Made by a program: the position numbers and the translations under genes
Shown: positions 8,027 to 15,658 of the stretch, in pieces
Layout of the letters: every line of letters starts with the position of its first letter
Position numbering within the stretch: position 1 is the first letter of the stretch
Notes under the pieces: model-generated
The model's database searches: none
The model's input: the letters and a program-made list of their open reading frames with translations, nothing else
What the model was told of the DNA's origin: nothing
NCBI GenBank assembly: GCA_947631975.1
Contig: CANRNM010000009.1
Span: 1 to 32,192, forward strand
DNA: 32,192 bases
Direction: 5' to 3'
Origin: an uncultured Clostridia bacterium
Lineage (GTDB): Bacteria; Bacillota; Clostridia; Lachnospirales; CAG-274

Positions 8027-9451
8027 TCAGAACTGCTCATTCTGATTTTGAAGCACGGCTGTTATAGTCATTTCTTTCATGCCGTCCCTCACTATGGTAA
8101 GCTGTATGCTGTCGCCCGATTTATGCGACGATATGGCTTTTGAAAGAGCATCCACATCCGACACGGCTTTTCCGTCTATGGCGGTTATTATATCGCTGAC
8201 CTGAAGCCCCGCCTTTTCTGCGGCAGAGCCCGATTCAATGCTGTAAACGAATATGCCCGGTATGTCTATGCCGTATATCCTCTCAAAGTTATCGTCTATG
8301 GTATAGCCCGATATGCCGAGATAAGGCTTATCAACGGTGCCGTTCTGCATGAGCGTGTCTATTATGGACTGCGCTGCCGACATAGGTATTGCATAGCCTA
8401 TGCCCTCAACGGCGCTGCTGGAAAGCTTAGCGGTATTAATGCCTATTACCTCGCCCGCGGTATTGATGAGCGCGCCGCCGCTGTTGCCGGGGTTTATTGC
8501 CGCGTCTGTCTGTATGACGGTAAGCTTTTTGCCGTCTATATTTATTTCCTTATTCTGTGCGCTTATTATGCCAAGCGTGGATGTCTTGCCCTGTCCCAGA
8601 GCGTTTCCTATGGCGATCACATTTTCGCCTACCTCCATATTGTCGGAGCTTCCGAACTTAGCCGCCGTAACGTCGTTTACGCCTGCCGCCGCAAGGTCCT
8701 TCTTGGATACGGATATTACTGCCAGATCCGATGTTGCGTCCTTGCCCACAAGCTTGGCGTTGACCTGTTCGTTTCCCGTTATGGAAATGGCAACCGAATT
8801 TGCATCCTCCACAACATGATTGTTTGTAACAATATAAATGGTATCTCCGTCGACCTTATATATTACGCCCGAGCCCGAGCCCTCGCTTTCATATACCTGA
8901 CCGAACCAGTCGGCTGCCGACTGAGCCTTTATTGAAATATTTACAACGGAATTTTTCACGCCGTCTATTACCTTTACAATGCTGTCCTCCGATGCCGTGA
9001 GATTGACTGCGGGAGAAGCGTCCACACCGCTGTCTTCGCTTTCTTCAGCCTTGTTATTGCTGAAGCTGAAGCCGCCTGTAACGGCGTCCGTAAGAGCCTT
9101 TGAGGTGTTGAGCCCAAGCCCCAGGCAATAGCCCAGAGAGCCGCCGCACAAAAGAACTCCCGCAAGCCCTATGGCAATACTCTTTTTGTAAGAATATTTT
9201 TTTGCCGTGTCCTTGGCGTTATCCTCCGCGCCGTTTTCATCGGTCTTATAAGCTTCGGCTTCGTCCTCCGTATTCTGTGCGAACACGGTGTCGCTCCCGC
9301 CGTCATTATTGTATTCAGAGGCTTCTGTTACCGACTCGGCGCTTTCTGCGTTTTCAAAAGAGGTTACATCGGCTTCTGAATTGTCCGGCTTATTATCAAT
9401 AAACTCATTTTCGTTTTCATTTACGTTTGTTTTTTCAAATTCTTCATTCAT
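8027..9451 (-). CDS. HtrA/DegP-like S1C serine protease with acidic cytosolic extension (longer paralogue)
   Basis: The 474-aa protein opens with about 100 residues rich in Glu, Asp, Asn and Ser, followed by a basic KKYSYKKS stretch and a single membrane helix (IGLAGVLLCGGSLGYCLG). Then come a trypsin-like domain with intact triad (TNNHVVED, TSDLAVISV, NPGNSGGALIN) and one PDZ domain (GLQVSDIITAIDG). The topology implies an acidic tail in the cytosol and the protease outside. This matches the layout of Bacillus HtrA-type proteins. I start at 9451 where AAGGAGG lies 7 nt upstream; the track start at 9478 lies upstream of that site. It is the promoter-proximal gene of the pair. Confidence 0.92.
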   Translation of the reverse strand: MNEEFEKTNVNENENEFIDNKPDNSEADVTSFENAESAESVTEASEYNNDGGSDTVFAQNTEDEAEAYKTDENGAEDNAKDTAKKYSYKKSIAIGLAGVLLCGGSLGYCLGLGLNTSKALTDAVTGGFSFSNNKAEESEDSGVDASPAVNLTASEDSIVKVIDGVKNSVVNISIKAQSAADWFGQVYESEGSGSGVIYKVDGDTIYIVTNNHVVEDANSVAISITGNEQVNAKLVGKDATSDLAVISVSKKDLAAAGVNDVTAAKFGSSDNMEVGENVIAIGNALGQGKTSTLGIISAQNKEINIDGKKLTVIQTDAAINPGNSGGALINTAGEVIGINTAKLSSSAVEGIGYAIPMSAAQSIIDTLMQNGTVDKPYLGISGYTIDDNFERIYGIDIPGIFVYSIESGSAAEKAGLQVSDIITAIDGKAVSDVDALSKAISSHKSGDSIQLTIVRDGMKEMTITAVLQNQNEQF

Positions 9452-9672
9452 AATAAAAACCTCCTTTGCTGTTTTCAAACATATTTTATCAGCATTTGAA
9501 GCAAAAAGTGTGAATATTTTGTGAACATTTGCCTGCTTTATGCAATTTTAATGCCTCTTTAATATTTGCTTAATAAATTCATAATCGCTATTTAAGAATT
9601 GTATATAAATTGCGGGGTAACAGCGAGACGGCATACCGCATATAATTAAATATATATTATTTAGGTGATTAT
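9452..9672. other. Divergent intergenic region between htrA pair and amidase
   Basis: About 220 bp of AT-rich sequence without a convincing ORF. A TATAAT lies at about 9640 (in GCATATAATTAA) in the direction of the amidase, but its 17-nt upstream partner (TAACAG) is poor. The promoter may therefore use another sigma factor or an activator. I see no clear sigma-A promoter for the htrA pair. Confidence 0.4.
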
Positions 9673-10203
9673 ATGAGGATATTTTTAGACCCGGGTCATG
9701 GAGGTTCAAATCCCGGCGCAGTGGGAGCAAACGGACTTGAAGAAGCGGATGTAAATCTGGATGTGGCGCTTAAAACGGGCAGACTGCTGCAAGCTGAAGG
9801 CTATACAGTAAACTATTCCAGAACGGACGATAAAAACGTAAGCCTTGCCGAAAGAGCGGCTCTTGCCAATCAATGGGGAGCGGACTATTTTGTGAGCATA
9901 CACTGCAACTCAAATGTAAACCCCATTTACAAGGGCACATCGACATATTTTTACAGAACGGGCACTATAGCCGAAAGTCTTGCACTTACCGTAAACAATG
10001 CTCTTGTTGAGGAGACAGACACAAAGGACTTGGGTATATTTTCCGCTAATTTTGCAGTGCTTAGGCTCACAAGAATGCCCGCGGTGCTTGTGGAGCTTGC
10101 CTTCATAAGCAATCCCGAGGAGGCGGAGCTTCTTGGCACGGAGAGCTTCAGACAAAAATGCGCCATAGGCATTTCAAGAGGAATAATAGCCTTTACAAGC
10201 TGA
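9673..10203 (+). CDS. N-acetylmuramoyl-L-alanine amidase (Amidase_3), no signal peptide
   Basis: The enzyme cuts the bond between N-acetylmuramic acid and the stem peptide of peptidoglycan. The 176-aa protein is essentially a bare Amidase_3 domain with the zinc ligands and catalytic glutamate in place: His in DPGHGG, Glu in LEEADVN, His in SIHCNS, and Glu in VELAFISNPEEAELL. It starts directly at the first strand (MRIFLDPGHGG), with no signal peptide or binding domain. It must reach its substrate by a non-classical route, act after lysis, or work in a special compartment such as the forming spore; the sequence does not decide. AGGTGA lies about 5 nt upstream of the ATG. A terminator follows. 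Confidence 0.9.
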   Translation: MRIFLDPGHGGSNPGAVGANGLEEADVNLDVALKTGRLLQAEGYTVNYSRTDDKNVSLAERAALANQWGADYFVSIHCNSNVNPIYKGTSTYFYRTGTIAESLALTVNNALVEETDTKDLGIFSANFAVLRLTRMPAVLVELAFISNPEEAELLGTESFRQKCAIGISRGIIAFTS

Positions 10204-10209
10204 AACACA

Positions 10210-10236
10210 AAACCACCGACAAAAAATCGGTGGTTT
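10210..10236. terminator. Bidirectional terminator after amidase and cyclophilin genes
   Basis: AAACCACCGA and TCGGTGGTTT form a perfect 10-bp stem around a 7-nt A-rich loop. It sits between two convergent genes with AT-rich flanks on both sides. Confidence 0.85.
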
Positions 10237-10255
10237 ATATAATTTATAATTTTTA

Positions 10256-11071
10256 TTAATATGTTCCAATATCTATGCTGTTTATAATTACATCCTCTAT
10301 GGGCTTGTCGTTTTGAGTCGGTACTGCAGCGATCTCATCTACAATGGTTATGCCCTCGTACACCTGACCGAATACGGTATATGCCAGGTCGAGATAGGGA
10401 TAGCCGCCGCCTGCGTATGCGTCTATTACTTCCTGCGGGAATACATCGCCGTTTGTGAGCGTCTTGCCGTCCTTATTCTTGAACATAAGATTGCCGTTGA
10501 TATAGTCCTCGTCCATATTGAAGCCCTTTATTGCGTTCTGCATTTCCTCTCCCTGCGAATTCTGTACAATATAGAACTGGCTTCCGTTTGTGTCGGGACC
10601 TGCGTTTGCCATGCAAAGCGCGCCTCTTATATTTCTGAGGTCAAGCGACACCTCGTTTTCAAAAGCATCGCCCCATATGCTCTCTCCTCCGGTACCGTTG
10701 CCGTTGGGATCTCCGCCCTGTATCATGAACTGATTTATAACTCTGTGGAATGTAAGACCGTTGTAATAGCCCTCCGTTGCGTGAGTTGTGAAGTTTTCAA
10801 CTGCCTTGGGCGCATACTCGGGGAAAAGACGAACCTTTATGTCGCCGTGATTTGTATGGAAAACCGCTACGGGGTCTCCCTGCTTTACTGCCTCAAGCTG
10901 AGGAAGCGACTTGAAATCATCCAAAACAACAGTGCCGTACTGAGGCTGTTCTTCATCCGCAATGCCCGATTCCTCGGAGCTGCTCGAAGCGGAGCTCTCA
11001 CTCTTTCCGCATGCGCATAAGCTTGTCAAAGCCATTACAAGTGTAAGCGCAATAATAACTTTTTTCTTCAT
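10256..11071 (-). CDS. Cyclophilin-type peptidyl-prolyl isomerase, lipoprotein
   Basis: This is a secreted foldase that interconverts cis and trans proline bonds. The 271-aa precursor has a lipoprotein signal peptide (MKKKVIIALTLVMALTSLCACG) whose cysteine at the LCAC lipobox would be lipidated. A Ser-rich linker follows, then a cyclophilin domain with FHRVINQFMIQGGDPNGNGTGG, NEVSLDLRNIRGALCMANAGPDTN (split here by normal family spacing) and GSQFYIV. The active-site Arg, Phe, Gln and Gly pattern is kept. A 17-18 residue insertion before TLTNGDVF is common in clostridial homologues. Its own consensus promoter lies upstream, so it is probably monocistronic and constitutive. Confidence 0.93.
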   Translation of the reverse strand: MKKKVIIALTLVMALTSLCACGKSESSASSSSEESGIADEEQPQYGTVVLDDFKSLPQLEAVKQGDPVAVFHTNHGDIKVRLFPEYAPKAVENFTTHATEGYYNGLTFHRVINQFMIQGGDPNGNGTGGESIWGDAFENEVSLDLRNIRGALCMANAGPDTNGSQFYIVQNSQGEEMQNAIKGFNMDEDYINGNLMFKNKDGKTLTNGDVFPQEVIDAYAGGGYPYLDLAYTVFGQVYEGITIVDEIAAVPTQNDKPIEDVIINSIDIGTY

Positions 11072-11121
11072 ATCCTTATCCCCTTTACAAAATGATTATA
11101 GGATTTATATCCATTATATCT

Positions 11122-11150
11122 ATAATATTTAATTATCCTTTTTTTGTCAA
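11122..11150 (-). promoter_or_regulatory. Promoter of the cyclophilin gene
   Basis: On the minus strand TTGACA (11150-11145), 17 nt, TATTAT (11127-11122), about 50 nt upstream of the start codon. Near-perfect housekeeping consensus. Confidence 0.8.
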
Positions 11151-11188
11151 GAGATAAATTGAAATTTAATTATTAAATATAGCATATA

Positions 11189-11722
11189 TCAATTAAGAGC
11201 GTCATATATGCTGTCGGCTATCACCTCGGACATATTCATCACTACGGACAATCTGGTGCTCTGGAGCTGATTTATGCCGTTTAGGCTCCATTTATTTACT
11301 ATACCCGTTATTGAAATGTCCCCTATTCTGGAAAGCTTTTTGGATATTCCCGCGCCGGGGCTGAGAGAGCCCTCCCAAATGCTTAGGCTGCCAATGTGGT
11401 CGTATATGCCGAGGCTGGCGTCAATAGCTATTACCATGGGTTTATCGTAGGTATCATAGAGCTGTTTTATTTTTTCATCCATATTGACGGCGTGTACGGG
11501 TCTGTCTATAGTGCCCATTACATTATCCATACCCAAGGACATAAGCCTTGTGCCCACAAGAGGACCCAGCGAGTCGCCCGTCGCCCTGTCGGTGCCGATG
11601 CAGAATATAACTATGCAGTTATGTTTGTCCTTATGGTTTGAGATATGTTTTTTTATACTGCTGCTAAGCATATGCCTGCAGTTGATGTCCGATACAGATA
11701 TATATTCCCTGTCGCTGTACAC
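11189..11722 (-). CDS. yyaC: YyaC-family spore protein (DUF1256, GPR-endopeptidase-like)
   Basis: The 177-aa protein carries CIGTDRATGDSLGPLVG, DRPVHAVN and AIDASLG, the signature of the YyaC/DUF1256 family. This family is related to the germination protease fold and is limited to spore formers. Its exact role is unknown; the family is usually linked to sporulation or germination. The start is GTG at 11722 with GAGGTGG upstream. It sits divergent from the MPN-like/LysM gene across a 177-bp gap. Its presence is the best indication here that the organism sporulates. Confidence 0.85.
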   Translation of the reverse strand: MYSDREYISVSDINCRHMLSSSIKKHISNHKDKHNCIVIFCIGTDRATGDSLGPLVGTRLMSLGMDNVMGTIDRPVHAVNMDEKIKQLYDTYDKPMVIAIDASLGIYDHIGSLSIWEGSLSPGAGISKKLSRIGDISITGIVNKWSLNGINQLQSTRLSVVMNMSEVIADSIYDALN

Positions 11723-11899
11723 TTTACCACCTCTTTTATTAATATAAACAAAATTAAATTAATTATGTATCGGGCGCACCGCACCTAATTTGAAATTATT
11801 TGCGGATAAAAATAACATATGTGCAACAGACTTTGACATAATACTTTTTTGCTATCTGCTATTATTTGTACATAAATCATTAACGAAAGGGTGTCTTGA
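11723..11899. other. Divergent intergenic region (yyaC / LysM gene)
   Basis: 177 bp with no ORF. A TTGACA occurs at about 11836 on the plus strand, but the nearest TATTAT is 21 nt away, outside normal spacing. An alternative TTGCTA-N17-ATAAAT is possible. Control of the downstream pair may not be by the housekeeping sigma factor. Confidence 0.35.
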
Positions 11900-12976
11900 A
11901 TGACGAATGACGAAGCTAACAGCTTACCTAACAATGTTAAACAAATAGGCAGTATCTCGGGAAACGACAGAATATATCTTGAGGACTATGCCGGTACATA
12001 TCTTGAACAATATGCCTCATCACAGAACGGGAGCGAAAAGATTGCCCTGCTCGTGGGCAGAAATCTTACAATAAATAATGACAACGTGCTTTTTATAAGC
12101 GGAGTGATACAGGGAAAATATACCATACAGAAAAACGGTATGCCCGAGCTTACCGAAAAAAGCTGGCAATATGCCGAAAAGCAGATAGAAATGTATTTCA
12201 AGGACTGCGCCGTTGTGGGCTGGGCATATGTACAGCCCGGCTTTGAGGACTATATAAGCGAAAAGCTCTGCAGCTTTCAGAAGCAGTGCATAGCCAAGGG
12301 GCTCCAGGTGCTCTACATAACCGATCCCGCCGAAAAGATATCGGGCTTTTACAGATGGAACAACAACGAAGAAAACTTCGAGGCTATAAACGGATACATA
12401 ATATATTATGAAAAGAACGAGGGCATGCACGAATATATGCTTGAAAACAAAATAAAGGAGGACAAGCCATCGGAGGAAAGCAGAGATGAAGCCACGGATG
12501 CGGGAGCCAGAGCCAGAGCCGTTACATCGGCAAAGAAAAAGAAAAAAGGCAGGCACTATTCGCAGGCAGACCAGACAAGGACTATAAATCTTTTGGGCAG
12601 TCTGAGCTTTGTTATGCTTTTGGTTTGCTTTATAATGGGAGTGGGACTGGTACAAAATGACGAAAGGATAAATTCTTTAGAGCTTCAGCTGGCATCGCTT
12701 GAAAACGAATTTGAGAACACAAAGGAAGTATTTGCGGCGTATACCGCGGCACAGGAAACCACCGCACAGACCACCATCGAAACGACCACAGAGGAAACAA
12801 CGCTTCAGAAAAAAGCCGAAGCCGAACCTGTGAGATATACCGTAAAAACAGGCGATACTCTTATTAAGATAAGCAATACAAAGTACGGAAGCTCCGCAAG
12901 AGTGGACGATATCAAAGAGCTTAACGACCTTAAGAGCGATAAAATTATAGTGGGCAAAACATTGCTTCTGCCCTAG
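11900..12976 (+). CDS. Membrane protein: degenerate MPN/JAMM-like domain, TM helix, coiled coil, LysM
   Basis: No named family is recognised for the whole 358-aa protein. Residues about 20-185 follow the MPN/JAMM pattern: IYLEDYAGTYLEQYA, a strand at ALLVGRN, then VVGWAYVQPGFEDYISEKL and ITDPAEKISGFYRW. In active JAMM peptidases the centre reads H-x-H-P-G-x(6)-S-x-x-D; here both histidines (Tyr, Gln) and the aspartate (Leu) are replaced, so it should be a non-catalytic MPN domain. A basic KKKKKGR stretch precedes one membrane helix (about 230-252). A short coiled coil, a Thr-rich spacer and a C-terminal LysM domain (YTVKTGDTLIKISN...) follow. The N-terminus should be cytosolic and LysM outside, touching peptidoglycan. 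A histidine kinase gene follows after 15 nt. Confidence 0.75.
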   Translation: MTNDEANSLPNNVKQIGSISGNDRIYLEDYAGTYLEQYASSQNGSEKIALLVGRNLTINNDNVLFISGVIQGKYTIQKNGMPELTEKSWQYAEKQIEMYFKDCAVVGWAYVQPGFEDYISEKLCSFQKQCIAKGLQVLYITDPAEKISGFYRWNNNEENFEAINGYIIYYEKNEGMHEYMLENKIKEDKPSEESRDEATDAGARARAVTSAKKKKKGRHYSQADQTRTINLLGSLSFVMLLVCFIMGVGLVQNDERINSLELQLASLENEFENTKEVFAAYTAAQETTAQTTIETTTEETTLQKKAEAEPVRYTVKTGDTLIKISNTKYGSSARVDDIKELNDLKSDKIIVGKTLLLP

Positions 12977-12991
12977 GAGAGTGAAAAAAAT

Positions 12992-13615
12992 ATGAACAAT
13001 GAACTTGCTGCGGCTCTGGCGCATGAAATAAAAAATCCCATAGCGCTTATAAGAGCTAATATAGATTATCTTAAGCTGAGCACAGGACAGGAATACGAAA
13101 GGTATTTTGATATAATAAATAAGGAGCTTAACAAGCTTAACAGCCTTATTTCCGACTACACGGAGATACTTCAGCCGGAGATAAGAAACGAAATAATATA
13201 TCCCGAGGACCTTATATACGATGTTACAGAGGAATTTGCCATACTCGGCAAGAAGGATATAAGCTTTGAGTTTAAAATTGACGGCGATATAAGGCTTAAG
13301 GGCGACTACAAAAAGCTGTCAATACTGCTCTTTAATATTTACAAAAATTCGGCAGAGGCAATAAAGGAAAACGGAGTAATAAGGACAAGCCTATACGGCA
13401 AAGACGGCAATATAATAATAGAAATCGAGGACAACGGAGGAGGAATAGCGCAGGATATAATAAAAAATGTAGGGACGCCTTTTTTTACTACAAAATCGGG
13501 CGGAAGCGGGCTTGGAATAATGATTTGCAGGACCGTTATGGAAGCCCACGGCGGAGAGATACATATTGAGAACACAAAAAACGGCTGTCTTACAAGACTG
13601 ATATTCCACAAATAA
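12992..13615 (+). CDS. Minimal soluble sensor-less histidine kinase
   Basis: The 207-aa protein consists only of a dimerisation/phosphoacceptor domain and an ATPase domain. The H-box ALAHEIKNPIALIRAN places the phospho-histidine at residue 11. The N box (NIYKNSAEAI), G1 (DNGGGI), F (TPFFTTK) and G2 (GSGLGI) boxes are complete, so autophosphorylation is likely. It has no sensor, membrane segment or receiver, and no response regulator gene is nearby. The start ATG follows the upstream LysM gene's stop by 15 nt, with GGAG overlapping that stop. The upstream membrane protein is therefore an attractive sensory partner (inference). In Clostridia such orphan kinases often feed Spo0A, but nothing in the sequence proves this. 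Confidence 0.88.
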   Translation: MNNELAAALAHEIKNPIALIRANIDYLKLSTGQEYERYFDIINKELNKLNSLISDYTEILQPEIRNEIIYPEDLIYDVTEEFAILGKKDISFEFKIDGDIRLKGDYKKLSILLFNIYKNSAEAIKENGVIRTSLYGKDGNIIIEIEDNGGGIAQDIIKNVGTPFFTTKSGGSGLGIMICRTVMEAHGGEIHIENTKNGCLTRLIFHK

Positions 13616-13617
13616 AT

Positions 13618-13646
13618 TTGCTATTTATTTCAAATTGAGTTATACT
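13618..13646 (+). promoter_or_regulatory. Promoter of ligA
   Basis: TTGCTA (13618-13623), 17 nt, TATACT (13641-13646), 35 nt before the ligA start. The -35 abuts the stop of the kinase gene. Confidence 0.6.
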
Positions 13647-13680
13647 AATATAAACGCAATAAAACTCAAGGAGAATAGCT

Positions 13681-15624
13681 ATGGAAAGAATGCAGGAACT
13701 TATAGAAATACTTAACAGGGCGTCAAGAGCCTATTATCAAGAGGACAGAGAGATAATGAGCGACTTTGAATATGACAGGCTCTACGATGAGCTTTGCTCG
13801 CTCGAAAACGAAAGCGGTATAGTGCTTTCGTCAAGCCCTACGCAGAAGGTAGGACATCAGGTCTTGAGCTCCCTGCAAAAGGTCAGACACGAAAGCCGTA
13901 TGCTCTCACTTGACAAAACAAAGAGTATTGAGGCTCTTAAGGACTTCTTAGGGGAGCACAGGGGTATTCTTTCCTACAAAATGGACGGGCTTACCGTGGT
14001 GCTTACCTATCGCGACGGAGAGCTTTATCAGGCTGTTACGAGAGGTAACGGCGAAATTGGCGAGGATATAACGCATAACGCCAGATTTTTCAAAAACATA
14101 CCTCTTAAGATAAGCTTCAAGGGCGAGCTTGTGCTAAGAGGCGAGGCTGTCATTTCATTTGATGACTTCAATATAATAAACGAAAAGCTGGAAGCCGACG
14201 ACAAATATAAAAATCCCAGAAATCTTTGCAGCGGAACGGTAAGACAGCTCAATTCCGAGATTGCGGCAAAGAGAAATGTATGCTTTATAGCCTTCGCCCT
14301 TGTTAAGGCGGACGATATAGACTTCGGCGACGACAAGAACAGCAGATTTAAATGGCTGGAAAAAATGGGCTTTGAGTGCGTTCAGCGCAAAATAGTGGAT
14401 AAGGACAATATAGAAAATGCCGTAAAGGAATTTGAAGCGCAGATACCCGACAATCCCTTCGCTACGGACGGACTTGTGCTCACATTCAGCAGTATGGAAT
14501 ATTCCTCATCCTTGGGCGAAACTGCCAAATTCCCCAGAGATTCCATTGCCTTTAAATGGGCGGACGAGCTTGCCGAAACAAGACTTCTGGCTGTGGAATG
14601 GAGCACATCCAGAACGGGACTTATAAATCCCATAGCTATATTCGAGCCCGTGGAGCTTGAAGGAACGACGGTCGAAAGAGCCTCTCTTCACAATATCAGC
14701 ATAATTGAAGGGCTTGAACTGGGCATAGGCGACAAAATAAAGGTATATAAAGCCAATATGATAATACCGCAGGTCGCCGAAAACATCACAAGAAGCAACA
14801 GCCTTGAAATACCCTCCGTATGCCCCGTATGTAAGGAAGAAGCCGAAATAATAGGCTTAAGGGACGGAAAGGCTCTTAAATGCACAAATCCTAACTGCAG
14901 AGCGCAGAGAGTTTGCTCTCTCGAGCACTTTGTGTCAAGGGACGCAATGAATATAGAGGGTCTTTCGGAAGCTACAATAGAAAAATTCATAGATAAGGGC
15001 TTCTTGGATAATTATACCGATTTTTTCAGGCTTGAAAGATACAAAGACGATATAATCGCTATGGAGGGCTTCGGCGAAAAATCCTATAACAATCTTATAA
15101 ACGCCATAGAAAGAAGCCGTGATGCAGCCCTGCCCAACTTTATATATGCCCTTGGAATAAACAATGTGGGCTTGAGCAATGCAAAGCTTCTTTGCAAAAA
15201 ATACAGAAATTCGCTTGAGGATATAAGGAACGCGGAGTTTGACGAGCTTATTGCCGTTGACGGCTTCGGCGAGGTGATAGCCAGAAACATAATAAAATAT
15301 TTTGATTCGGAGAGCAGTAACAAACTTCTTGACGAGGCTCTTGAATTTATACACTTTAAACAAAGCGACGAAGACGAAGGCGGAACACTACTTGAGGGAA
15401 AGACCTTTGTAATAACGGGCGATGTGCATATATTCAAAAACAGGAAGGAAATGCAGTCAAAAATAGAAGAACTCGGCGGAAAGGTTACAGGAAGTGTGAG
15501 CGCAAAAACAACATACCTTGTAAACAACAACATAAACTCCTCATCCTCAAAGAACAAAAAAGCCAAGGAGCTTGGAATACCCATAATAAGCGAAGAGGAC
15601 TTCATGGAAATGATAAGAGAATAA
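13681..15624 (+). CDS. ligA: NAD-dependent DNA ligase, divergent subtype
   Basis: The enzyme seals nicks using NAD+. The 647-aa protein has the Ia domain (YYQEDREIMSDFEYDRLYDEL), the adenylation domain with active-site lysine in SYKMDGL, an OB fold, a four-cysteine zinc finger (CPVC...CTNPNC), helix-hairpin-helix repeats and a C-terminal BRCT domain (LLEGKTFVITG). Several usually strict motifs differ: the common KIDG reads KMDG, NPRNAAAGSLRQL reads NPRNLCSGTVRQL, and the OB-fold RAGDVIP region reads KANMIIP. The lysine, zinc cysteines and BRCT are intact, so it should be active. It may be a second ligase beside a canonical LigA elsewhere; that cannot be judged from this window. AAGGAGA precedes the ATG. 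Confidence 0.93.
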   Translation: MERMQELIEILNRASRAYYQEDREIMSDFEYDRLYDELCSLENESGIVLSSSPTQKVGHQVLSSLQKVRHESRMLSLDKTKSIEALKDFLGEHRGILSYKMDGLTVVLTYRDGELYQAVTRGNGEIGEDITHNARFFKNIPLKISFKGELVLRGEAVISFDDFNIINEKLEADDKYKNPRNLCSGTVRQLNSEIAAKRNVCFIAFALVKADDIDFGDDKNSRFKWLEKMGFECVQRKIVDKDNIENAVKEFEAQIPDNPFATDGLVLTFSSMEYSSSLGETAKFPRDSIAFKWADELAETRLLAVEWSTSRTGLINPIAIFEPVELEGTTVERASLHNISIIEGLELGIGDKIKVYKANMIIPQVAENITRSNSLEIPSVCPVCKEEAEIIGLRDGKALKCTNPNCRAQRVCSLEHFVSRDAMNIEGLSEATIEKFIDKGFLDNYTDFFRLERYKDDIIAMEGFGEKSYNNLINAIERSRDAALPNFIYALGINNVGLSNAKLLCKKYRNSLEDIRNAEFDELIAVDGFGEVIARNIIKYFDSESSNKLLDEALEFIHFKQSDEDEGGTLLEGKTFVITGDVHIFKNRKEMQSKIEELGGKVTGSVSAKTTYLVNNNINSSSSKNKKAKELGIPIISEEDFMEMIRE

Positions 15625-15628
15625 TAAA

Positions 15629-15652
15629 TATCCCCTGCGTTGGCGGGGGATA
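15629..15652. terminator. Bidirectional terminator between ligA and the methyltransferase
   Basis: TATCCCCTGC-GTTG-GCGGGGGATA makes a 10-bp stem with one T-G wobble. AT-rich flanks (AATAAATA and TATTTATT) extend the pairing, between convergent genes. Confidence 0.85.
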
Positions 15653-15658
15653 TATTTA

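Noticed and set aside
11836-11870. TTGACA with TATTAT upstream of the LysM gene as a sigma-A promoter
   Set aside because: Spacing is about 21 nt, outside the functional range.
11900-12600. Active JAMM deubiquitinase-like peptidase in the LysM protein
   Set aside because: The two histidines and the aspartate that bind zinc are replaced, so catalysis is not expected.
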